DNA from: Leguminivora glycinivorella
Taxonomy: Eukaryota > Arthropoda > Insecta > Lepidoptera > Tortricidae
Direction: 5' to 3'
DNA: 64,000 nt
Assembly (NCBI RefSeq): GCF_023078275.1
Contig: NC_062975.1
Coordinates: 21,606,641 to 21,670,640 of the forward strand
Shown here: positions 22,440-33,347 of the stretch, in pieces
How positions within the stretch are numbered: the stretch's first letter is position 1
Layout of the letters: the number at the start of each line of letters is the position of its first letter
Program-made: the position numbers and the translations under genes
The notes under the pieces: model-generated
Told to the model about the DNA's origin: nothing
The model's input: the letters and a program-made list of their open reading frames with translations, nothing else
Database searches by the model: none

Positions 22440-22550
22440 TGCACTAAAGCCTCTAGGATCAAAGACATCATTGTCAATGAATTCTATTTTTGAAAAAATC
22501 ATAACAACCCATTATTTTCAAATAATGAATTTGTGTGAATCAACTTTTTC

Positions 22551-22965
22551 TTTTCTGTTATTGCCATGGTTACGGTCTCCTGTGTCACGCTGATTTTATG
22601 AAAAACTAACTTTTGCCCGCGGCTTCGCTCGCGTTAGAAAGAGACAAAAAGTAGCCTATGTCACTCTCCATCCTTTCAACTATCTCCACTTCAAAAATGA
22701 CGTCAATTCGTCGCTCCATTTTGCCGTGAAAGACGGACAAACAAACAGACACACACACTTTTCCATTTATAATATTATATAAGTACGGATTATGCAACTT
22801 AAAGTATCCAAACATGCATTTTTCTGGGTTAACACGCCCTTTCTTTAATTTGCTACCTACAAACATGGACTACATGCATGCTTGCATTATTTCAGTAGCA
22901 TAATTTTGCATAAAACTAGCGTGACTCAGGGGACCGTAACCATGGCAATAACAGACAATAAAAAG
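22551..22965. mobile_element. inverted-repeat element carrying another repeat at its centre
   Basis: Arms 22551-22600 and 22909-22965 are inverse copies (TGTTATTGCCATGGTTACGG and its complement). The GCTTCGCTCGCG repeat at 22609-22795 lies inside, either as insertion or as loop. Confidence 0.7.
22609..22795 (+). repeat. dispersed repeat (GCTTCGCTCGCGTTAGAAAG family)
   Basis: Plus-strand copy with intact TTTTGCCCGCGGCTTCGCTC start and an ACACTTTTCCATTTATAATA end. Confidence 0.8.
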
Positions 22966-23257
22966 CTGATTGACCCATTTATAAGTAACACTTTTAATTA
23001 AAAATCTTTAAACCTTTTAAGAAAATCGTAACATACTCGTAATTAAATTTTCAAATAAGATACAGGGGAGAATTTCAACTGATTGAATTTTTTCCATTTT
23101 TTACACTATGAACTTGAGTCATATAATATGTATCCACTGCACACGCGTGGCATATAATGACCAATACACACTTTATTTAATAATGCAAAAACTGTAAAAC
23201 ATTGAAAAAATCGATTAGTGGAAGTACCACCCAGTTGACGTTGACCGTGTACCTTAA

Positions 23258-23366
23258 CCCTTAAATGCATGATCTTGACAAAGACTTATTCAAATTTGAA
23301 TTTTGACATGCTGTCAATTTAGTCATAAATGCATGATGCATATATACATCACTATGCATTTAAGGG
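23258..23366. mobile_element. 109-bp MITE, TTAA duplication
   Basis: TTAA at 23254-23257 and 23367-23370. Ends CCCTTAAATGCAT and ATGCATTTAAGGG are perfect inverse copies. Confidence 0.8.
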
Positions 23367-23387
23367 TTAAATGTGTTCGAAGTATTT

Positions 23388-23436
23388 ATTTAAATAATTT
23401 TTGACGTAAAGTTCGCACCTTTACGTCAAAAATTAT
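23388..23436. other. short perfect hairpin
   Basis: AATAATTTTTGACGTAAAG and its complement flank a short GTTCGCAC-like loop. No terminator or RNA gene is inferred. Confidence 0.6.
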
Positions 23437-23795
23437 TTGTTACTGTAACGATTTCCGATATTCATTGTCTCAAATAACAATAACATATTAATTACTCCAG
23501 GATGTACGTGAGAACTTGATAGATATTATAGATTCTATACTCTATACTTGAAAACTACAATGCATTATATCGCAAAATTAACCCATTCGAAGCTGTGGCA
23601 TTAAACGTGAGAAATACAGTTGAAATTTGAGTGATGTGTGTATGTAAAAGATTGCTATGTTATAAAGCACACGTGGGGCTCATTGTGGTCGTCTATTGAT
23701 AACCTAGAAGGCTTTTGTACCGGTTCAACGGTAATAGTATCGTTAATTAACAATTAAATGGAATATATACGTATAATTCCGTGAATTCCGTCTTA

Positions 23796-24027
23796 GGCAC
23801 TGGTCCCACCGCGAGCTAGTAAACTATGAGCTATCGGCTATAAAAACGAACAAAAGATAATCACTCCCGTGTAAATAAAAGAGACACGGCGATGTTTATA
23901 GTTACTCGCCCAGCGGTGAGCTATTAATATCGCCGTGTCTCTTTTATTTTACACGGGAGTGCTTATCTTTTGTTCGTTTTTATAGCCGATAGCTCATAGC
24001 TTACTAGCTCGCCGTGGGACCAGTGCC
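23796..24027. mobile_element. 232-bp long-palindrome MITE, TTA duplication
   Basis: TTA at 23793-23795 and 24028-24030. Arms of roughly 100 bp are near-perfect inverses, starting GGCACTGGTCCCACC and containing AACGAACAAAAGATAA and AAAAGAGACACGGCGAT. A degraded relative is at about 24378-24465. Confidence 0.88.
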
Positions 24028-24117
24028 TTAGTTACCTATACCTACCTACTTTATTTGTAACTATAGGTACAGTTGTTTGGTGGTGGTACTGGCGCCTACG
24101 CCTGAGAGGCACTGCGT

Positions 24118-24243
24118 GCGTAGCCGAATGCACAAACGCTTACGAAACGAAACGCTCGTAGATATCTATCTCTATCGCTCTTGCGTATTGGTGCGACAGA
24201 GCCAGACTACGTTTTTACGCCCCCCCCCCCCCCCCCCCCCCCC
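24118..24243. repeat. MITE fragment ending in a poly(C) tract
   Basis: 24118-24215 is one arm and interior of the GTAGCCGAATGGC family. It runs into about 24 consecutive C residues (about 24220-24243). The glycine-rich open frame on the opposite strand is an artefact of this tract. Confidence 0.8.
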
Positions 24244-24487
24244 ACCATAAGCGAGTAAACTTTTAAATCCTGGTGTTTTTTCATTCGCCAACAAACTGTA
24301 CCGCAGTTTGGCGAAGTTATTGTAAGTTAACCAGTTAAGTGTTTTGTTTTTACTTAGCAATAAATTAAAAAAAAAACGATGAGCTATCGGCACGACACAC
24401 GATCACACGATAGAACAAACGAAACAAAAGATAGTCGCTCCCGTGTAAATAAATGAGAAAGCGAGCGATTTATTTATATACCCTGCT

Positions 24488-24880
24488 TTTATTACGTACA
24501 TACATATAATCACGCCTGTGTCCCATGAAGGGGTACCGCCTGTTTAATTTATTGAATTCCGTTAACTTTAAAGGAAGGTTCTTTAGATCAAATACAATTA
24601 ATTTCTCAAAGAAACTAACGTGCCTGTGTGGTGACGGGTTAAGAATTTCACCACCCCCTTTCTTCCCGTGGGTGTTGTAGAAGGCGACTATGGGATATGG
24701 GTTAAATTGTGGTGAAGGCGAGAGGCTGGCAACTTGTCACTGCAATGCCACAGTTTCGTTTTGTTTTAACCCCTTATTTGCCAAGAGTGGCCCTGAAGCT
24801 TTAGTAGTTTCATGTGCTCTGCCTACCCCTTTATGGGATACAGGCGTGATTGTATGTATGTATGTATGTATGTGTGTGAC
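24488..24880 (+). repeat. RTE-like LINE 3' ends with tetranucleotide tail
   Basis: 24620-24880 runs from GTGGTGACGGGTTAAGAATT through TTTGCCAAGAGTGGC and GGGATACAGGCGTGATTG to a TGTATGTATG tail, typical of an RTE-like LINE 3' UTR. A short inverse piece is at 24488-24530. Related pieces are 2655, 35218, 47943-47994 and 51035-51110. Confidence 0.7.
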
Positions 24881-25185
24881 AGCCTTTACCAATTCCTAAT
24901 GTTATTTGTTTTCACATGTGCCGTCAATCACTTGACACCAACTTTAATGTTATTCTTAAGGGTCTTTCACACTAATAAATTCATTTATTATGTATGAAAA
25001 TGATTGAAAAGTTTTTTTGCGAATTTAACTAAAAGTGATATACAGGGAGGTTCCTGATAATGAACCTAGCTACGTGTCGAATTTAACGGAAAACAAAAAA
25101 ACACGGTGTAGTTCATCGCTCGGAGACGAACTTATAACGTGGTCCTCGTTCGCGCTATCATCGCGTCGCGCTCGCGTCTCTTTAA

Positions 25186-25375
25186 ACCCCCGACGCAAAA
25201 ACGACGGGGTGTTATAAGTTTGACGTGTCTGTCTGTCTGTCTGTCTGTCTGTGTGTGTTAGTTTTTTTGTCTGAAAGCTGAGTTAGTCGGGAGTGTTCTT
25301 AGCCATATTTCATCAAAATCGGTCTACTATGTCGCGGTCGGGGGTTTTTTCAAAATTTTAATTTTGTGGTTAGGT
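25186..25375 (+). repeat. microsatellite-bearing repeat (CCCCCGACGCAAAAACGACG family)
   Basis: Full motif order: CCCCCGACGCAAAAACGACG, GTTTGACGTG, (TGTC)n, GAGTTAGTCGGGAGTG, ATCGGTCTACTATGTCGCGG, then AAAATTTTAATTTTGTGG. Confidence 0.8.
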
Positions 25376-25432
25376 TATTTATGTTCAAGTAACCGGATAG
25401 GGTGAAATGAATGTAACTTTCCGTGACTTTTA

Positions 25433-25565
25433 GTGCGTTTTCACATTATCCGACCCGATATCGGATGTCGGATCGATAGCCCATACATTACAGGCGCCAT
25501 CTTGGATTTTTTCAATTGTAATCCTTCCGACATCCGATATCGGATCGGATAATGTGAAATCGGCC
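25433..25565. mobile_element. 133-bp palindromic MITE, TTA duplication
   Basis: TTA at 25430-25432 and 25566-25568. Same ATCCGATCCGATATCGGAT-type arms as 4413-4545 but a different target base order, showing independent insertion. Confidence 0.85.
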
Positions 25566-25836
25566 TTACGCTATTTAGCAAAGTATAACATCAGAAAGTC
25601 ACGGTTCAGGTTCCATATCACTGAAACCTCAATCTGAGTCCTTAATCCATTGTAACGGAAGCCGCTACGTGTAATTGTATGGAGCAACCGGGATATGGAG
25701 GGATGGCGTTATGTAATACCTTACCTGCTGCAACTAATCATAATTTAAATCGGAACTCATCTTGCGAGGCTAAAATTACAGAGAACAGTACAGATGGTGC
25801 AATTTTACATGAAAACGCTAAACTATCTACTACTTA

Positions 25837-25876
25837 ACCCCCGACGCAAAAACGACGGGGTGTTATAAGTTTGACG

Positions 25877-25915
<39 letters not shown>

Positions 25916-26089
25916 GTGTGTGTCTGTCTGTGGCATCGTAGCTCCCGAACGGATGAACTGATTTAGATTTAGTTTTTTTTGTCTGAAAGCTGAGTTAGTC
26001 GGGAGTGTTCTTAGCCATGTTTAATGAAAATCGGTCTACTTTGTCGCGGTCGGGGGTTTTTTCAAAATTTTAATTTTGTGGTTAGGATA
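25837..26089 (+). repeat. microsatellite-bearing repeat (CCCCCGACGCAAAAACGACG family)
   Basis: Has a long (TGTC)n tract followed by GGCATCGTAGCTCCCGAACG and the shared 3' end. Confidence 0.8.
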
Positions 26090-26128
26090 GTTAGTGACAA
26101 GATTTGCTTGACCGAAGCGCGCTTTTTT

Positions 26129-26300
26129 AACCCCCGACGCAAAAACGAAGGGGTGTTATAAGTTTGACGTGTCTGTCTGTCGGTCTGTCTGTCCGTCTGT
26201 CTGTCTATCTGTCTGTTTGTTTGTCTGTCTGTCTGTGTGTGTGTCTGTCTGTGGCATCGTAGCTCCCGAACGGATGAACCGATTTATTTTAATTTTTAAC
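26129..26300 (+). repeat. microsatellite-bearing repeat, 3'-truncated
   Basis: Same 5' end and (TGTC)n tract, cut after GGATGAACCGATTTA. Confidence 0.75.
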
Positions 26301-26389
26301 CCCTATCAGCCGGCGTATCATGCTTCCAATTTTGCTGCCTGTGTATTATGCTTGCAATTTTATCACTTATCTACGTGAATAAGACATTT

Positions 26390-27239
26390 ATTTAAAATTG
26401 CAAACGGGACTTAATCGCGTATTTACTATGTTTTAAACACTAACCTCCGACGTTTCAAGGACGGCATTGTTCCCGTGGTCTCGGAGCAGACTGGCTGAAG
26501 TTGACGTCAACATCTTCTAGCTGTACGAGTTTTCGAACTACCCGCACTTGGTCCTGACTAGGGTTGTAAATAGAAAAAAAACCAAATGTTTTTTTTTTCA
26601 GAATTATGAAAAAAAACATGAAAAAAAACCGAGCACCTTGGTTTTTTTTTCTAAATATGGTTTTTTTTTTCAGATGAAAAAATAATACGACAATAACGGT
26701 TTTTCGTGAGTTGTAACGTGTTTCAATAACAATAACGTACATTTTAATTCAGTATACAAACGTTTATTGGGGAATCCCCGATGCGGCGTGTAGCGTGGAG
26801 AGGCGGTGGTGTTGCCAACAGTAAATAGTGATAACTACAAACTACAGATTTCGTAAATGTTACTTTTATAAGACCAGAAATTAAAGTTATTTGATTAAAT
26901 TCGTTTAATAGTTAACATTAAGTCTAAAAAACCATATAAAAGTATTAACTACTTTGCAAATTTTGAGATTTCGTACTTTAGAAAAAAAACATACTCCAGA
27001 AAAAAAACTGTTTTTTTTCACGGTTTTTTTTCATGTTTTTTTTCAACCCAGAAAAAAACCGTTTTTTTACAACCCTAGTCCTGACTACCCACTTGAACAG
27101 TTTGTGCACTAGGGATGTGCCTTGTCGACACACAACACTCACGATATTCGGCTTTTCAACCTGCGATATTTGTTTCTTCTTGCATTTACTAATGACCGGG
27201 TTCCATTTTAAATGTGTAAAAATCGTGAAAGTTTAAATC
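26390..27239. mobile_element. 850-bp retroelement-like insertion, 12-bp duplication
   Basis: AATAAGACATTT at 26378-26389 is repeated at 27240-27251. The insert shares CGGGACTTAATCGCGTA and GTACGAGTT..CGAACTACCCGCACTTG with 14690-14940. A duplication of 12 bp suggests target-primed retrotransposition, but no coding motif is visible. A hAT-type MITE is nested within. Confidence 0.7.
26559..27077. mobile_element. 519-bp hAT-type MITE, 8-bp duplication
   Basis: GTCCTGAC at 26551-26558 is repeated at 27078-27085. Ends TAGGGTTGTAAA and TTTACAACCCTA are perfect inverses and fit the hAT YARNG start. Subterminal regions are packed with A/T runs ending in ACCG or GGTT. Confidence 0.88.
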
Positions 27240-27516
27240 AATAAGACATTTGTCACTCTCACACTGACGTACTTTGACGGATAAAGTGTGTCGCTTAACT
27301 TCAACCTTGAGTAAAATTTAAGGTTGATTATATAAGAAATATAATATTTATCTGAAAGATAAACAAACCTTATAGCAGAATGGATTTACCCAAGTTTGAA
27401 GTTAAGCGACACAAGTATCCGTCACGTTTTGACAAGTATGTCAGTGTGAGAGTGACAAATGTCTTATCCAAGTAGATGAGTGATAAAATTGCAAGCATAA
27501 TGCACCGGCAGGTCTT

Positions 27517-27906
27517 CTAAAACCAACATTTTAAACAAAATCGACAGTTTTGATACTGACTGATACGATCCCTTGCATATCTTGCTCGAATGAGGAGGCA
27601 CACTGACATTTTATCCCACCAGGCGGCGCCTGTGCAAGTGTCTAGGCACGTGTCTAGGCATGTCACTGTCATTAATATGTGAGAGAGAGAAAAACATATC
27701 ATCTTCTCGCTCTCACGTATGAAATTCTTTATCTGCACAATGCAAGTACAATGGACTAATAGGGTGGCGCCATCTGTCATAACCTTTGAGTGTGCCTTCT
27801 CATTGTAGACGTTTATTTCAATAAGAACACGCCTAGACGGGCCAAGTGTCAGACAAAGTTTTGATAGCCCCGTATTAGGCGTCAAATCAAGAAAAGTTAC
27901 TATTTT
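27517..27906. repeat. probable MITE (about 27592-27805), rest unassigned
   Basis: AGGCACACTGACATTTTATC followed by GGCGGCGCC at the left is mirrored by GGTGGCGCC and GAGTGTGCCTT at the right. Boundaries are approximate. Confidence 0.5.
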
Positions 27907-27948
27907 ATAGATAATCAAACGAACTTACCTGTAAGTGATGTTCGATGA

Positions 27949-28094
27949 CTATTAAACGATGTGATTCGCCCGAGTGATTACACTGTACTTTACATGTAGT
28001 AGCACGCGAATGTGCTGCCATCGTACACAATTTTAGAGTAACATTTTTAACAAAAAAATATCTCGCCTAAATTGGGGGTATTTCATACACGTTT
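27949..28094. repeat. DIRS inverted terminal repeat, 3' side of coding strand
   Basis: Matches the inverse of 33348-33496 over about 146 bp with differences confined to the outer 30 bases (for example CCCGAGTG against CCCTTCGTG). It has an extra 42-base outer extension, 27907-27948, unique to this end. Confidence 0.9.
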
Positions 28095-28182
28095 CTTATA
28101 AAAAAAGGCCATCAAATACGTGTGCTATTTCGTGACCAATTGGGTAGAATCTGGAGCTTGACCAGTTCGGGTCAGGGAGGGT

Positions 28183-28307
28183 TGTAATCACTCGGGCGAA
28201 TCACATCGTTTAATAGTCATCGAACATCACTTACAGGTAAGTTCGTTTGATTATCTATTAAACTTCTGTGATTCGCCCTTCGTGATTACACTGTACTTTA
28301 CATGTAG
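28183..28307. repeat. DIRS internal complementary region (circle-junction template)
   Basis: 28183-28258 is a perfect inverse of 27907-27982 (76 bp). 28255-28307 is a perfect inverse of 33444-33496 (53 bp). The two halves overlap by four bases, exactly as if copied from joined element ends. Confidence 0.92.
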
Positions 28308-28411
28308 ATGTTTAGAGTTACACGAAATAGCAGATTAAATGAAACATGTATGTTTGAAAAATGTAAATAAAAAAAACGTTTACGTCAGTTTAACTGTAAT
28401 CAACAGACACT

Positions 28412-29372
28412 TCAATTATTATTACCATGTAATATTGTACGAGCAAATACTTCGGACGAGTCCGCCAGAACATCTCTATTATAGAACCTAGCGAACGTCA
28501 AGGAATTATCTGACCTACCGGCGGTCTTCTTAATCAGTTCTATATTAACCCCGAGCCGGTTGGCTGCTGACGTACTTGCGTGTCTCGTACTATGCGATTT
28601 GAAGATCGATGTATCAATACCACTCTCGAGCAAAGTGGTTTTGATCCATCGACTCAAGGTCTGTGAACACACCTTTCTAAATGGTTTTTTAAAACTTGTA
28701 AAAAGAAAATCACAATCGCTTGGGCGATTGGTAGATGAGACAACCAAATAACATTCTAAAGTCCTTGCAGGACAAATTGACTGATTTTCATCGAAATAAG
28801 GCAGAATCAGTTTTGGCTGCATGCGATTAACTGCGGATGTCTTAATCTTATCTGTAATGTTAATAATATATTTCTTATTACATTTATGAATATTACTTAG
28901 CTTGATTAACGATAAGGTTCGCACACGGTGTGCCGTAACTAATGCCAAAATAGTTATTAACTACCTAGAAAGATGCTCGTAAGAAAGGCTTTCATTTGGA
29001 TACCAACAACTTAAATGATTAAGAACGATTGAAGGGTCCCAAGTAAAATCATATCGTGGATTTGGAGACCGCAGTTTGTATACTCCCGTCATAAAACGTT
29101 TCATGGTTGGATTATTTATAACATTATTATTATATATTAATGACAAAACGTTCTGCTTTCGCAGTATTAATTGATCCAAATTGACAACCTTGATTAAAAA
29201 GTAATGTGAAATAATCTAATACTTCTGCTACGCCGACATCAAAAATATCATAACAATTTTCCTTACAAAATATATACCATTTCTTTAAATAACAATTATA
29301 TTGCTTAAGTGTGGTTTCTGTAAGTGACGCTAGCATGACGTCTGCCGCTTCTGCAGGAGTGCCTTGCCTCAT
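28412..29372 (-). pseudogene. DIRS tyrosine recombinase (integrase), disrupted
   Basis: The start ATG at 29372 overlaps the RT ORF stop as ATGA. An N-terminal SAM-like core-binding region (TETTLKQYNCYLKKW) is followed by a frameshift near 29140-29160 and an in-frame TAG at 28963-28961. The catalytic domain then runs to 28412. Visible catalytic residues are the box I Arg in AHRVRTLSL, the HSTRH motif (His..Arg), and the Tyr in FARFYNR. The family catalyses integration of circular DNA by a tyrosine nucleophile. The catalytic domain itself is intact, but the full protein is not encoded in one frame. Confidence 0.9.
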
Positions 29373-31176
29373 GAACGACGTCCGGACAATACTCCGGCAA
29401 CCAGGGTAAGGCTCCTGTGCAGCTTGTGTTCGACACTGTAAGGGGAGGACAATAAATTTGGTTTAGGTGGGAGTTCTATTCGTTCAGAAATCAATAATCT
29501 CTCAAAAAGAGGAAACTAGGGTTGTGTAGGCCATAGTGGCACAACAACAATGCCCTCCGCTTTATCTGTTATTATCTTTTGCAACATCCTAAGTATTAGA
29601 CAAAATGATGGAAAGGCGTAAAAGAAATACGACGACCAAGATATGGTAAACGCGTCGATATTGTACGCGTCAGGATCACGATGCCACGAAACAAATCTAG
29701 TACATTTTTTGTTTATTCGACTCGCAAAGAGGTCAATCTCTGGACTTTTGAATAAAAAAAATTACAAATTTTCCGAAAGGCACTGTCGGCTAGCTCCCAC
29801 TCAATGTCTGCATGTTTCCGGCGTGATTCTGCATCTGCTATATCGTTGTTTTCTGAACGAACATACGAAGCAAATATATGTATGTCGCGTTCCTCGCACC
29901 ATTGCCATATCTGTCGGCTTAATTCACTCAGATGTGGGAATCGAACACCACCCATGTGATTGATATATGAAATCGCAGTGGTATTGTCTATCCTTAGCAA
30001 AATCTCACAATTTTTGTAATCTTTAGCAAATATTTTTAAACCAAAAAACGCGGCAGTTAACTCTAGACAATTAATGTGTTGCCCAAGCTCATGACTGGAC
30101 CACTGACCACTGGCTGTCATATCTGAGCAACTTGCTCCCCAGCCTGTTAGCGACGCATCAGAAAATATCTCTAATTGATAATTTCCTGTCTTGATCGGAT
30201 TACTACATGTTTCTATATTATATATCCACCAATCTAGATCATCATCTAAGCTACCCGGAATGCTAATGTATTGATCATAGTCATCATTTTTACTTAAATA
30301 AAGAAATATGATTCTTTCCAATCTCTTAGTATACAACCAGCCGTATGGTACTGCCGGACAAACAGAAACTAATAATCCTATCAAATGTGCGAAATTACGA
30401 AGTTTACATCTTCGAATGGATTTGAAGTATAAAAGTTCGTCTTTAATCCTCTCTCGTTTTTCGCATGGAATATTAATTGTCAAATTTGCAGAATTGAAAC
30501 TAAACCCAAGAAAATTTGCCGTTCGACTTGGTGTACCTATTGATTTATCAACATTTATTGTAAATCCTAATGATTCTAACAAGTCTTTCGTTACATTAAA
30601 GTTATGTAAGCAGTTAGAATACGTGTCACCGAAGAGTAACAAGTCGTCTAAGTAAACGACTGATAAAAAACCTTGATTGCGCAAAAACTGCACAACAGGA
30701 CGCATTAACTTCGTGAATATGTACGGAGCAATATTTAGGCCGAATGGACATACCAAGAATTCGTATGTTTTGTTTTTCCAAAGAAATCGTAAATATTTTC
30801 TATAATCAGGATCAATATTTATCGCAAAATAGGCGTCTTTCAAATCTATTGAACACATGTAAGCGTTTTTTGATAAAAGTCTCATTGCTGTCCTATAATC
30901 TTCGAGTTTGAAGTGCGGGGTACATATAAACTTATTCAATGATTTTAAATTTAGAATGAATCTATTTTTTCCATTACTCTTTTTAATAAGAAAAATACTG
31001 GACAAGAATTGATCCTGACACGGATCACATTCTTGTATGGCACCAGCACTAATAAGTTTTTTGACTTCCTCGTTCATACTCGTCTCGTGTGCAACCGACT
31101 CGGGTTTGTTAACAGGAATATTCGATTGAGATATACAATCCGATATTGGAATACGCACACCACGGACCCAAGACAA
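29369..31176 (-). pseudogene. DIRS reverse transcriptase-RNase H, disrupted near the C-terminus
   Basis: A 487-codon open frame starts at 31176. RT motifs: SIDLKDAY (Asp at about 111), LVCPFGLNIAP (about 141), YLDD (175-178). RNase H residues: Asp in FSDASLTGWG (340), Glu in LELTA (372), Asp in IDNTTA (397), Asp in NDIADAESR (445). The frame shifts near 29740. The other frame continues with DLFASRINKKC, DAFTISW and VVPLWPTQP, the extension that follows RNase H in DIRS elements (described as methyltransferase-like in some). A TAG at 29518-29516 interrupts before the ATGA overlap with the recombinase. Two lesions are therefore visible. Confidence 0.92.
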
Positions 31177-31249
31177 TACGGTGGGATTTTTGGTAATGCC
31201 TAACCATACTTCATAAAAAAATTGAAGTCTACCAGCCTGAGGTTGTGTA

Positions 31250-32396
31250 TCAGCATCCGATGCTAATAGCGGCGCGAGGTCCGGGCGTGCGGCCGCGGCG
31301 GCGGCGCTCGGCGGTCGCTCGCGCGGCGGGACGGCGGCGGCGGTCTGCGCCTGCCACGCGTGTAGCTCGTCCTCGCTGGCGTCTGGCGACTCTGGCGAGG
31401 CGGCGGCCGCGACGCCGACGACGGCTGCCCCTCCAGTTTAAAGCCCTCGATGTCGACGGTCCTGCTCCTGCCTGTTGGTGCTTGGGCGTCCATTTAGGCT
31501 TTGTGACAGTCGGTCTCAATTCTGTTCCGGTTTTAGTCATTGCTTTTATTGACTTCAGACTTTCTTGTAAGCCTTTACCAAAAAGCAAACTATCGCGCTT
31601 TAAGTCCTTAATATTATCCTTGATCTCCTTATTTAAACTAGGCACCAAGAAATTACGCCTGCTCTGAGTCTCTGAAAAATGTAAGTGACATAATAGTATA
31701 CCTGTATCGCTCAGTGACTTTATGATCCTCTGTATATTGTTGTCTAATCTAAAGTTGAATCTGTTGTCAAGATATTCGACAATGTATTGGCAACTCCTGT
31801 TATAATAGTCGAGATCAACTTTTGTTTGTCACTTAGAATATTATCCCGTTCTAAAACATTATCATTACACGCCACCTTAATCTCGGGATTGAGTATAGGA
31901 GCTTGCGCTAATTTTAAATTTTCTGGTATTTCGTAACGTTTTAAAATATCATTCTTAATATCGTCCTTCATACCATTAACTAGAATGTCGGACCATCTCG
32001 TCGAGATATCGTCGTGAATGCAAGGACCAAATGTTTCTTCTTTTACGGGCTCATCGCCCAACAAACATTAATAAACCGGGATCAAGCGCGGTCACAATCG
32101 GCGTAGATTCTTGTAAACCAATTTGTTCACCGGTCACCTGTGTGGTGGTAGCTGCGGATGTAGGCGCGGGAGCGGGCGCAGCCGGCGTGGTGGTCGCGGC
32201 CGCGGGCGCGCACGCCGGCGCGGCGGCGGCGGTCGGCGGGAGGGGGCGCGGGGGCCGGCGCGTCCACCGCGCGGGGCCCGGCGGCGCTTCCATTCTGTAT
32301 GACCACCGATCGCAGCCCGCCAGCAGCAGGCAGCGCACCCGACGTTGAAGCACCGGCCTCATCATCGGTTAAGTCGTATACAGTATTGTTGGTCAA
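31250..32396 (-). pseudogene. DIRS ORF1/gag-like region, frameshifted
   Basis: Three overlapping minus-strand frames together resemble a DIRS ORF1: an acidic and Ala/Pro-rich part (32396-32051), a conserved core (32064-31744: STRWSDILVNGMKDDI, YEIPENLKLAQAPILNPEI), and a C-terminal part (31648-31250: SDTGILLCH-type residues just upstream, then an Arg-rich end). The Arg/Ala/Pro tracts fall in GC-rich blocks at 31265-31430 and 32150-32290, unlike the AT-rich surroundings. At least two frameshifts separate the pieces. A structural or nucleic-acid-binding role is inferred from position. Confidence 0.75.
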
Positions 32397-33008
32397 TGGG
32401 GATTCCGTAACAATACGGTCAAATAGCCTTCACAATGCTGCTCTAATTTCAGCAACAAAAAATAAGTGTCCATTATCTTTGACCCTTATCTCTAGACATA
32501 ATGTTTTCAATCAGAGACCAACGCTTATACTGGTCAGACATCATAAGCGGCTCGGTGATCTTTGTGAATTGCCCATTTGGTAGGGTAATAGGTAGTGTTT
32601 CTACCGCCTACTTCCTCGATGTTGGATGTTATACTATAACTACGTACGTATCTACATACGTATCTACATATCTATATACCTACGTATAAAATAGTACATA
32701 TAAGCCGTTGTAATTAACGTAATTAATGTTCTTAAACATAGGCAGTCGTGCTACAGTCTCGCGGACTGTAGTCTAGACTGATAGCATTGACAATTTGCCG
32801 CAACCAGGTATTTTACCTATAGTATTCCGGCATAGCCTCACGGACTGATGCTCTAGGAATATATGTGCTTCCCTTTTACACAGCGATCAACCTCTCGGAT
32901 TGAACTGAAGGTATAAATTAGGGTCGGTAATAGCCTTACAGACTATACTCATTGCACAATGTATCTATTTAATAAAACAAAGCTGGCATGTACATAAGAC
33001 ACATTCTA

Positions 33009-33254
33009 TCAAATGATTAGACGAAGATAACTGAAAATCTTACCTTCATATTGCGAATCCTCTAGCAAGGGATCGGGTTCACCGATATCTTGGTCCGCAT
33101 ACTCATATTCATTATCTGTATATGAGGACGTACTAGGGTTATAACTACGATGACGGCGCCTGCGACGAATCTTCAATCTTTTCCTCTCGAGACTTCGGAT
33201 TTTTCTTTCCAAGTAATCTTCCTTATCTTCCTCACGATGTTTGCGTTTTCCCAT
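33009..33254 (-). pseudogene. possible first exon or start of DIRS ORF1
   Basis: ATG at 33254 opens a short frame, very basic at first (KRKHREEDKEDY, RRRRRHRS) and then acidic (NEYEYADQDIGEPDPLLED). It lies directly inside the 5' ITR. The sequence GGTAAGATTTT right after the acidic part looks like a splice donor, but no clean in-frame acceptor was found before 32396. Confidence 0.5.
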
Positions 33255-33347
33255 TTTATCCGCAAACACAAAACACTACACTAAACTTAGTAAAAACACA
33301 ATTATTTCACTAACAAAGGAAAAGTACGTGCACGATGGCCGCCACAC

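Larger units (their letters stand above)
26331..27516. mobile_element. palindromic element split by an 850-bp insertion
   Basis: TGTATTATGCTTGCAATTTT at the left pairs with its inverse near 27490-27512. The inner arms ACATTTGTCACTCTCACACTG (27246-) and the inverse at 27442-27470 pair as well. AATAAGACATTT occurs at both edges of the insertion, so the original element is about 340 bp. Confidence 0.75.

Noticed and set aside
24172..24393. Poly-glycine open frame
   Set aside because: It comes from a poly(C) tract inside a truncated MITE, likely unstable or an assembly error.
27517..27918. 133-codon minus-strand frame as a host gene next to the DIRS element
   Set aside because: It overlaps a probable palindromic MITE and the DIRS end, and no recognisable domain was found.
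31245..31493. GC-rich stretch as a host CpG-island promoter
   Set aside because: It lies inside the DIRS gag-like region between its inverted repeats and encodes low-complexity Arg/Ala/Pro tracts.
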